Assembly (NCBI GenBank): GCA_964569815.1
Contig: CAZMUN010000024.1
Coordinates: 1 to 16,215 of the forward strand
Reading direction: 5' to 3'
DNA: 16,215 nucleotides
Origin: CAZMUN01 sp964569815
GTDB taxonomy: Archaea > Iainarchaeota > Iainarchaeia > Iainarchaeales > GCA-2688035
Below the pieces are notes generated by a model. The model was not told the DNA's origin and did not search any database. It was given only the letters and a program-made list of their open reading frames with translations. Each line of letters opens with the position of its first letter. The stretch's first letter is position 1. Below are positions 5,756 through 13,700 of the stretch, in pieces. The position numbers and the translations under genes were made by a program.

Positions 5756-8700
5756 TTGGGAGTGATAAAAAAATTTGCCTTCCTGTCAATTTTACTGGTT
5801 TTTTTAGCGCCAACGGTATTGGCAAACACAATTGAATGGGCCTGTGGAGAATGCGGCTCAGAAACCACTGGATATTTTGACTATGTAACTGATTTGAAAG
5901 ACAACTGTTTTGCCGGCTCAATGAACAACATTTTGGATGCAAACACCTGCCTGCATGTAACAGGCTCTGATGCAAAATGGGACGTTAACTGGACTTCCTG
6001 GACATCAGGGGCAGGAGGGGGCTTTGCTTACATAAGGTCAGATGGAGGCACGGTCACAGAGTTTACACACTCCGATGGCGGAGACGAAAAAGACAGCCTT
6101 GAAACAGATGTTTGCGTTGACCGCGGCGATTCTGGCTCTGTTTACAACTCATGCCTCCAGATGGCAACCCTAAATGCCGACACAACAAGTGGCTCTGCAC
6201 CCCTAAGCGTTACATTTACAGGAGAATGCGTTAACGAGAACCCAAAAGCCGACTTGATTGAATGTACGATAGATTTCGGCGACACTGTAGTAGTTGATTT
6301 TAACAGCGTTTCAGGAGCCCATGTTTATGGCTCGGCAGGAACATACAACGCTTTACTGAATGCCGAAAACACGGCAGGCGAAACAGGCGACGCGCCAGAA
6401 ACAATCACAGTTACAGGCGGAAACAAAGACCCAACTGCGTCTTTGACTGCAAACCCTACAACAGGCACAGAACCTTTGGATGCAGAGTTTACCGCAAGCT
6501 GTTCTGACACAGACGGCACAATCCAAAGCTGTGCTCTAAACTTCAATGACGGAAACAGTTACACTTTCCCGAATGCTGCAGGCGGAACGATATGGCACAG
6601 GTACGAAACAGCAAACGCCTATAGCCCTTATCTGACTGCAACTGACGACCAAAACGCAACAGATATGGCCTCTGAAACCATCACAGTAAACGCTCTGGGA
6701 ACAGGCTCTGCCCCTGTTATCACAAACCAGGACCCTGCAGACCAGGCATTGGCCGGGATTGCAAGGCCTACAGTAAGCTTTGACATCACCGATGTGGACA
6801 ATGACGTGAACATCGATTCCCTGGTTGTAAACATCGACGGCGAGGACAGAAATGTTGATGTAAGCGGTTCAGGCGGAAACTACAGCGTAAGCTGGGCTTT
6901 TGACTATGATTTGGCTGACACCTACATCGTTTATACTACTGCAAGCGTTTCCGATTCGGAGGGAAACGATTCAGGGGACGTGGAATGGGAGTTCTCAATC
7001 AGCTTGTCTGCTCCAAGCAATACGAGTGTTTCAATAAACGGCGGCGACTCTTATACAGATGAAGAGGATGTAACGCTTTCTTTGGGCGCAACAGATGCCG
7101 ACGAATGCAGGTTCATGAACGACGGCGGAAGCTGGAGCGCCTGGGAAGCATTCAATGGCACAAAGAGCTGGTCTTTGAGGGACCAGGACGGCACAAGAAC
7201 CGTTTACTACCAGTGCCGCGGGGTCTCGGGAGCGGAATCAAGCAATGTCACTGATGACATCATTCTTGACAGGGAAGGCCCTGAACAAATAGACTACTTT
7301 AGGGCAAGCTATGACTCAGACGACGACGAGGTATTGCTTGAATGGGATATCCCGGACGACGTGGGAGAGGCAGGCGTTGACAACTACTGCATTTTCCGCG
7401 GCGAAACTGATGACTTTGACGACATGGACCAGATAACCTGCGGGGTAGACTACGACGAAGGCGAATACACCGACACCGCAAACCTGGAAGACGATGAAAC
7501 CTATTACTATGTTATTGTAGCGCATGACAATGCAGGCAACGAGGGAGAGGAAAGCGATGACGCTTCTGTGCTGATTGACAAAGACGGGAGCGGCAATAAC
7601 AGCAACAATAACAACAACTCGACTGTTGACACTTCGGCGCCATTCCTTCAATGGGAAAGCCCTTTGAACAATGACAATGTTTCAGGCATGGTCATGCTGA
7701 AAGTATGGTCTTATGACGACGAAACCGTTTTGAAGCCGATAAAGTTTTACGTTGACAACAAGCCCACGCCAGTTGGAACAGACGGCACGCCTGTAAGCAA
7801 CCGCTATGTAATTGATTGGAACAGCGAAACAGTGGCTGATGGAACACACACTTTGAAAGCCGTTTCACAGAACTACAGCGGGCAGGCAGGCCGTGACACC
7901 AGGGAAAGGACAATTACGGTTACCACAAGCAACGGCATCGAGTCAGTGCCAAACGGCGAGCAGGCAGCCCAGGACGCAATCGACAGGGCAGACGGGGCAA
8001 TGGCAATAGCACAGGACCTGCGTGAAGCCCTGGAAGCGATTGGCGTAGAGCCAAGCCAGGATTCCTTGGACTTGTTTGACGAGGCTGTTGGTTTGCTTGA
8101 TGATGCCTTGGACCAGTTTGATGGCGAAGAATACCATGATGCAGAAACTGCTGCCGTTGAAGCCGGGGAAAAGTTTGACGAGTTTGTGGACCTGGTTTCG
8201 GTTTCAGACTTCGGAGAAGAGCTTGAATGCGTTTACAACAGGGAGCATTTGGGCATCCTGCTCAGAGGGTTTGGCTTTTCAGAGGAAACCTGCGCAGAAG
8301 CTGAGACACTTGCGGAAAGCTTTGAAGCAGACCGCGTAATTTCAATCAAGAAAATCGAGGAAGGCGAAGAAACCTATTACAGGGTTTTGGTTAAGATAAG
8401 CGTGAAAAACGATTCAGAGGAAGCCAAGGAAATAACGGTTATGGAAGTTGTTCCAAAAGAGTTTGCTGAAAACGCTTCAGACCTGGCTGCAGAGGGCGCA
8501 ACTGTAATAGTTGATGACCCTATTCTTGAATGGAGGGTGCTGGTTGAGGCAGGCCAGGAAGCGGAAATCGTTTACAGTTTAAAGGAAGACTTGGATGAGG
8601 AAAGCGTCACTGCTTTCACTGAAACCGATGTTTCGGAAAAGTTTGCTGTTCCACCGGTTGTTTTGGCAGGGGACACGATTCTGGATGCAGAAAACCTTTT

Positions 8701-8959
8701 GCTTGATGCGGCCAATGCCTCTCCTGCAGGATTCTTTGGCTTGGGCAGCTTGGCTGTTTACGCGCCATGGGCTCTGCTGCTGGTCGTTTTGGTTGTTGTC
8801 GCGGTTTTCCTCGTAGGCAGGTATTCTGGCGGCGGGGAAAGCTTTGGTTTGGCTGCAGCTTCTGGAAAAAGGCCTGGTGAAGGCTTGTTTGAAAGGATTG
8901 GAAGCCTTGGAAAAAGGGAAGAGGGGCCAAAAAAGCCAAAGTGGGCTTACAGGGAATGA
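5756..8959 (+). CDS. Membrane-anchored multidomain surface protein (PKD, Ig-like, Fn3-like)
   Basis: A 1067-residue acidic protein that should be exported and held by a C-terminal membrane helix. A signal peptide covers residues 1-23 (hydrophobic core, then VLA before Asn24). Two PKD-type modules follow at about 138-221 and 222-312 (each with a xFGD/FND-like strand and a ...AxYS-type turn). Next come Ig-like modules near 313-415 and 416-509, an Fn3-like module near 510-613, an Asn/Ser-rich linker at 614-625, and another Ig-like module at 628-725. Residues 735-850 are Ala/Glu/Asp-rich and helical, followed by a beta-rich domain to about 965. A transmembrane helix at about 1003-1022 leads to a basic 45-residue tail. 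Several N-x-S/T sites could be glycosylated. Many Cys residues occur in close pairs, suggesting disulfides. Likely roles are cell-envelope structure or attachment; none is proven. It overlaps the convergent epimerase gene by 13 nt. Confidence 0.85.
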   Translation: MGVIKKFAFLSILLVFLAPTVLANTIEWACGECGSETTGYFDYVTDLKDNCFAGSMNNILDANTCLHVTGSDAKWDVNWTSWTSGAGGGFAYIRSDGGTVTEFTHSDGGDEKDSLETDVCVDRGDSGSVYNSCLQMATLNADTTSGSAPLSVTFTGECVNENPKADLIECTIDFGDTVVVDFNSVSGAHVYGSAGTYNALLNAENTAGETGDAPETITVTGGNKDPTASLTANPTTGTEPLDAEFTASCSDTDGTIQSCALNFNDGNSYTFPNAAGGTIWHRYETANAYSPYLTATDDQNATDMASETITVNALGTGSAPVITNQDPADQALAGIARPTVSFDITDVDNDVNIDSLVVNIDGEDRNVDVSGSGGNYSVSWAFDYDLADTYIVYTTASVSDSEGNDSGDVEWEFSISLSAPSNTSVSINGGDSYTDEEDVTLSLGATDADECRFMNDGGSWSAWEAFNGTKSWSLRDQDGTRTVYYQCRGVSGAESSNVTDDIILDREGPEQIDYFRASYDSDDDEVLLEWDIPDDVGEAGVDNYCIFRGETDDFDDMDQITCGVDYDEGEYTDTANLEDDETYYYVIVAHDNAGNEGEESDDASVLIDKDGSGNNSNNNNNSTVDTSAPFLQWESPLNNDNVSGMVMLKVWSYDDETVLKPIKFYVDNKPTPVGTDGTPVSNRYVIDWNSETVADGTHTLKAVSQNYSGQAGRDTRERTITVTTSNGIESVPNGEQAAQDAIDRADGAMAIAQDLREALEAIGVEPSQDSLDLFDEAVGLLDDALDQFDGEEYHDAETAAVEAGEKFDEFVDLVSVSDFGEELECVYNREHLGILLRGFGFSEETCAEAETLAESFEADRVISIKKIEEGEETYYRVLVKISVKNDSEEAKEITVMEVVPKEFAENASDLAAEGATVIVDDPILEWRVLVEAGQEAEIVYSLKEDLDEESVTAFTETDVSEKFAVPPVVLAGDTILDAENLLLDAANASPAGFFGLGSLAVYAPWALLLVVLVVVAVFLVGRYSGGGESFGLAAASGKRPGEGLFERIGSLGKREEGPKKPKWAYRE

Positions 8960-9855
8960 AGCTTGATCCAGTCAACTGTTTTTTTCAAGCCCTGCTCCAA
9001 GGAAATTGAAGGCTTCCATCCAAGTTTGCTTTCCGCTTTTTTGTTGTTTAAAGCTATTCGCTTCATTTCGCCTTCAAGCTCTTTTGCATGAATTGCATGG
9101 CCTTCGAAGCCTGTTTCTTTTTTCAGCAGGTCAAAAACCTTGTTTACGCTTGTTTCTTTGCCTGCGCCAATGTTGAATGTCCCGCCTTCAATTTTTTTGA
9201 AAGCAAGCAGGTTTGCTTTTACCACGTCTTTTACAAAAACAAAGTCCCTGGTTTGGTTTCCGCCAAATATTTTTGGATTCCGGGCTGAAATCATTTGGTT
9301 TGCAAAGATTGAAATAACGCCTGTTTCGCCTTTTGGGTTTTGCCTTGGCCCAAAGACATTGCTGTACCTCAGGATAGCGCGGTTTGCGGCCACGGAGTTT
9401 ATTTCTTTTTCTCCCAAGAGCTTGGTTTTTCCGTACGGCGATAATGGATTTGTCGGGTGGCCTTCGCTGATTGGCAGGCTTTGAGGCATTCCATATACTG
9501 CACAGGTTGAAGCGTAAACAATTCTCTTGGCGCCGTGTTTTGCTGCTGCTTCTGCAATGTTTTTTGTTCCAAAAGCGTTTACTTTTTGGTAGAGTTTTGG
9601 TTTTTTTATGGATTCTTGGACGCTTGTAAGTGCCGCATGATGGCATACAATGTCAGGCTTTTCTTTTTTGAAAATTTTTTCCACCACGTTTTTGTTTGTG
9701 ATGTCCTGCCTGTGAAAGGATGCTTTGCTGTTGAGGTTTTCTTCCCTGCCGGAGCAAAGGTTGTCAACAACTGTTACAACAAAACCGTCTTCTATTGCAG
9801 CGTCAACAATGTGCGACCCAATGAAGCCTGCTCCGCCTGTAACCAAAAGTTTCAT
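8947..9855 (-). CDS. NAD-dependent nucleotide-sugar epimerase/dehydratase (GalE-like)
   Basis: A 302-residue extended short-chain dehydrogenase, about the usual length for UDP-sugar 4-epimerases. It shows the NAD-binding TGGAGFIG at 6-13 with Asp31 after the second strand, the Ser116-Thr117 region (YASTCAVYG), the catalytic Tyr141-x3-Lys145 (SPYGKTK), RYSNVFGPRQ and the RDFVFVKD block. All catalytic residues are present. It would interconvert or dehydrate a nucleotide sugar for glycan synthesis; the exact sugar cannot be told. The frame is open to an ATG at 9879, but ATG 9855 is preferred: it forms an ATGA overlap with the preceding methyltransferase stop, has GGTGA 5 nt upstream, and places MKLLVTGGAG at the N-terminus as in homologs. 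It ends inside the tail of the convergent surface-protein gene. Confidence 0.9.
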   Translation of the reverse strand: MKLLVTGGAGFIGSHIVDAAIEDGFVVTVVDNLCSGREENLNSKASFHRQDITNKNVVEKIFKKEKPDIVCHHAALTSVQESIKKPKLYQKVNAFGTKNIAEAAAKHGAKRIVYASTCAVYGMPQSLPISEGHPTNPLSPYGKTKLLGEKEINSVAANRAILRYSNVFGPRQNPKGETGVISIFANQMISARNPKIFGGNQTRDFVFVKDVVKANLLAFKKIEGGTFNIGAGKETSVNKVFDLLKKETGFEGHAIHAKELEGEMKRIALNNKKAESKLGWKPSISLEQGLKKTVDWIKLHSL

Positions 9856-10592
9856 TTCTTCACCGCCTTCAAATGCCACCTGAAGAAAAGGATGCGGAAA
9901 GGCGTTCTCTCAATTGCTGCATCAAGTTTTTCAAAGAAGCGCAGTAGGGTTTTGTTGCCGAAAAGCATAAGAAATGCCGGCACGAAAAGGCCGTAGTATT
10001 TCAGTGCCTTGACCTCAAAGCCTTTTTTTTCCAGCTCGGATTTGACCTTTCCTGCACTCAGAGGCCTTTCTTTGCCTGTAGGGTCTGCTTTGCTCAGCTT
10101 CATTAGCAGGAAGTTTGCTGGGTTGAATTTGTTGGGCTCGTCTACTACAATAAGGGCTCCGCTGGGCATGTATCTGGCAAAGGAAGAAATGCATTGGGGA
10201 ATCTTGTTTGGGATGTGGTGAAGCATTCCAGCTATGTGCACTAAGTCAATGTTTTGTTTTTTGGGCAGCGAGAATTTTGCTGCATCGCAGCAGACCAGCT
10301 GCACTTTGTTGTCGAGGCCAAGCCTTTTGGTTTTTTCCAGGGCCTTTTTGCTGATGTCGCTTAAGACCAGCAGGCTGCGAGTATGTGAGTCGATTTCTTT
10401 TGAGTGGAAGCCTGTTCCGCAACCAAGGTCCAACGCGGTTTTGATTTTCAGGCCTTTCAAGTCAGAGGCAAGCATTTGGTTGCGTTTTTTTATTTGGTAC
10501 TTGTAGACGCGGCTTGGGACAAAGTCCTTGTTTTTGAGAATGAGCTCGTTGTACTGCTGGCCTGTGGATTCAATCTCGTTTTTTTGAGGCAT
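9852..10592 (-). CDS. Class I SAM-dependent methyltransferase
   Basis: A 246-residue methyltransferase of the UbiE-like type. SAM-binding motif I is DLGCGTG at 55-61, an acidic residue (Asp79) ends strand 2 in SDIS, and CCDAAKFSLP at about 101-110 contacts the adenine region. HIAGMLHHIP at about 119-128 is the typical post-strand-4 block. The C-terminal part (VVDEPNKFNP, then DPTGKERPLS and a KKGFEV strand) fits methyltransferases acting on small molecules or glycan precursors. It lacks a signal peptide. Coupling by ATGA to the sugar epimerase suggests, but does not prove, methylation of a sugar. On the - strand a TTTTAAAAG box about 30-38 nt before the ATG implies an almost leaderless transcript. 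Confidence 0.85.
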   Translation of the reverse strand: MPQKNEIESTGQQYNELILKNKDFVPSRVYKYQIKKRNQMLASDLKGLKIKTALDLGCGTGFHSKEIDSHTRSLLVLSDISKKALEKTKRLGLDNKVQLVCCDAAKFSLPKKQNIDLVHIAGMLHHIPNKIPQCISSFARYMPSGALIVVDEPNKFNPANFLLMKLSKADPTGKERPLSAGKVKSELEKKGFEVKALKYYGLFVPAFLMLFGNKTLLRFFEKLDAAIERTPFRILFFRWHLKAVKK

Positions 10593-10621
10593 GGGGCTTT
10601 CAAGCTATTTTTTCTTTGTAA

Positions 10622-10630
10622 ACTTTTAAA
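10622..10630 (-). promoter_or_regulatory. TATA-like box for the methyltransferase-epimerase pair
   Basis: Read on the - strand this gives TTTTAAAAG-type sequence 30-38 nt upstream of the ATG at 10592. Transcription would then begin within about 10 nt of the start codon. No Shine-Dalgarno motif is evident there. Confidence 0.35.
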
Positions 10631-10651
10631 ACTAGATCTAAGGCAAAAAGG

Positions 10652-10661
10652 TTTATATATA
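10652..10661 (+). promoter_or_regulatory. Strong TATA box for the giant surface-protein gene
   Basis: TTTATATATA is preceded by the purine-rich AAAAG, consistent with a BRE next to an archaeal TATA box. Predicted transcript start is near 10684, leaving a leader of about 23 nt that contains the ribosome-binding site. It is the best-looking promoter in the window. Confidence 0.6.
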
Positions 10662-10695
10662 ATAAATTTAAAACTATAAAGGGGATTATAGGATA

Positions 10696-10701
10696 GGGAG
10701 G
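10696..10701 (+). promoter_or_regulatory. Strong Shine-Dalgarno site fixing the ATG at 10707
   Basis: GGGAGG followed by five A residues directly precedes ATG 10707, near-optimal spacing. It supports this start over the in-frame ATG at 10716. Confidence 0.75.
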
Positions 10702-10706
10702 AAAAA

Positions 10707-13700
10707 ATGCTTTCAATGAAAAAAGGCCTTTTTTTGGCTGTCTTGTGCTTTTTTTTGGTTTTTCTTGGAGCAGGGCTTGCCCCAAGCCTTCTTGACACCA
10801 CACAGGCTAACTTTGCGCTGGGTTCGACAAACAGGACCAGTGTCGGCTCTGATGGCAACGTGGCCTTGTCAAAGATAAGCGGAACAGATTTTTACGCAGA
10901 TGGAAATTTTACTTCCCGGGTTTTGAATGCTGGAAGCGACAGCGGCTGGCAGACATTGCTTTGGCATGAGGACGGCATGTATGGGCAAGGCCTTCCAAAC
11001 AACCAAGCCATTGAAGCAGATGCAAACATGTCCAAAAACAAGGTTTTGCTTCACTTGGATGAGGCATCTGGCACAATAAATGACACCAGTGGAAATGGAA
11101 ACAGTGGAACATACAATGGAGTACTCCAGGGCCAGGCAGGGCAGTTTGGCAGCGCGCTTGGCTTTGACGGCGTTGATGATGTCCTTGATTTGGGTGCGTC
11201 AACAGACGTTAACTTTCGTGCCGACGAAAACTTTACTTTGGAAGCATGGGTTAACCCCGGGGCAGCATCCACAGGCACTGTAATCAGCAACGAGGATGCC
11301 AACGAATCAGGGTACAACCTTATTGTGACAAAGGACGGCAACGTTTCATTCGTTGTTGGCGGCGTGGTAACAGACGGCCTTATACTGTTTTTGGATGCAG
11401 GCAACAACGACAGCTACCCTGCAGGGGGAAATGTCTGGCATGATTTGGTTAATGCAGACTGGAATGCTCGTGGCGACCCCGGCGCACAGGGCGCTGGTTA
11501 TAACGATGCCCAGTTTCCCGCGTATGAAACAGGCAATGGGGGCAGGTTTTATTTTGACGCCACTGACGGCCTGACAATAAACGCAGACATGGGAGCGCAT
11601 ACAACTCTTACCTATGATGCAATGATTTACAAGGATGGCACAACAAGCACGGCCTATTTTTGTGATGCAAGAAACGACGGCGGAACCTGGTTTTTGACGA
11701 ATTACTCAAGCAGAAACATAACTTGGGCCAATGCGCTCAGTGCAAACAACCCCCCGGCTTATACAACTGCCTCAAATTGGTGGGACCGGTGGCTGAACCT
11801 TGTTGCAGCAAGCGACAACTCAGGAGGCCAGCTCTGGCTGAGCAAGGAAAGGATTCAGGCACCCTATATCGTGAGTTCAAGCAGTGCAGATGAAGACCTT
11901 GGAGCAAACTTCAGGATTGCCAACAGGTACACCAGTTCCGGCAGGTGGCGTGGCTATTTTTCAACCTTCAAGATATACAACAGGGTTCTTTCGGAAGAGG
12001 ATGTCAACCAGAACTTTGAGGCCATGGCATACAGGTTTGAGCTTCCAAACAATTCCACTACCACTGAAACAATTCCCTTGAATGAGTATTCCCATATTGT
12101 TGCAACACGCGCAGGAAGAACCTGTTCCATTTACATTGACGGAAACCTTTCAAAGGAATTCTACTGCAATCCCGGCTATGACATGAACGGCTCGCTGAGC
12201 ATTGGGGCAAGATCCTCAGGGGTAAGAGAATTCTTCAATGGAAGCATTGACGAGGTCGCAATCTATGAAAGAGCGCTTTCGCACGATGAAGTAAGGGACC
12301 ACTACAGGAAAGGGGCAGTGAACATAAAATTGCAGGCAAGGAGCTGCTGGCAGCCCAACTGCTCTGACGCGAACTTTGTTGGGCCAGACGGAAACCAGAA
12401 CACCTTTTTTATAGACGGCAACGTGGCCTGGGACCTGAATGCATTTGAGCACAGCCGATACTTCCAGTACAAGGCATTCTTTGAAACCAGCGACGTAAAC
12501 ACAGCCCACATTTCGGCACCAACGCTTTTGGATGTGAACATAGACTACATTGTATTGAACTACGCCCCCGACATAAACCTTGCAAAAATAGAGTCCTACT
12601 CCGACGGAGGCACGCTTCCCGCTTTTTCCCCGCAAAGGGACGGCAACCTGGCAATAGACTTCAATGTTTTGGACACGGAAAACGACCGCTTGAACGTTGA
12701 CATAAACTATAGCACAAGCTATACACAGGGAACCGGGGTTGTGATTGCCCACGATCTTAACCTCAGTTGGGATGTCTGCCCTAGCGTCAAATGGGATACC
12801 AACACAGCGCAGTGCAGCTGGGACTGGAATTTTTCAGCGGTAAGCGACGGCAATTACTACATTCTTATTGACTTGAATGACGGCGAGCTATCAAACTTTG
12901 AGGCAAGCGAAAACAGCTTTATGGCAGACACAACAAAGCCAATCACCACATGGGATGGCAACCACAACACCTGGCAGGGCTTTGACGCAAACATTCAGCT
13001 GGCATGCATTGATTCAGCCGGCTCAGGCTGCAAAACAACAAGATTCAGGCTGGACTTCAACAAAACCAACGCAATTTCATGGGGTCCCTGGCAGGAATAT
13101 GACACCAGTGCAGGCATTGTCGTAAGAGGCGACGGAAACTGGGCTGTAGATTTTAACTCAGAGGACAATTCAGGCAACATCAGGGACACAAACAGCTACT
13201 TTGTCCTAATAGGGCCCCACGGCCAGCTTACAACGTTTAAAGACAACAAGCCCCGCTCTTTTTTTGGTGCAAACGAAACCGTCACTATAAGGCATGATGT
13301 AAATCTTGGAATAATCCCAAACATAACCATAAGGGACAGCAACGGCACAATCCAAATAAACGACCTGAACATGGGAGAGGAAAGCGTTCTAGGCCAGGAC
13401 TTCAACACATATGACTTCAATTACGATGTTAATGGAAACACGGGCTGGTACAATGTTTACATAGGAAGCCAGGTTTTTGAAAAAGCATTCTACCAAGGAG
13501 AAGTGTGGCAAAGCCAGTACACAAGCCATGACTCCAACACATACCCCTTCAGCTTTGACTTGAACGTGCAAGAACCAAATGCCCTGCAAAGGTGGTTTGA
13601 CCCAATCAATATAACAGTCGACTTCAACAATAACACATCCTCAGCTTCAGTACGTGTCCTGGACTACAACGGAAGCCACTATCTTGAGATTCCGTCGCAG

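Noticed and set aside
8616..8975. - strand frame of 119 codons opposite the end of the 1067-residue protein
   Set aside because: It lies opposite the membrane-anchor region. Its sequence is Gln/Pro/Phe-rich without recognisable structure, and the + strand frame has a clear membrane helix there.
9088..9996. + strand open frames of 66-153 codons opposite the epimerase and methyltransferase
   Set aside because: They are Phe/Cys-rich shadows of well-supported - strand genes with intact catalytic motifs and have no domain features of their own.
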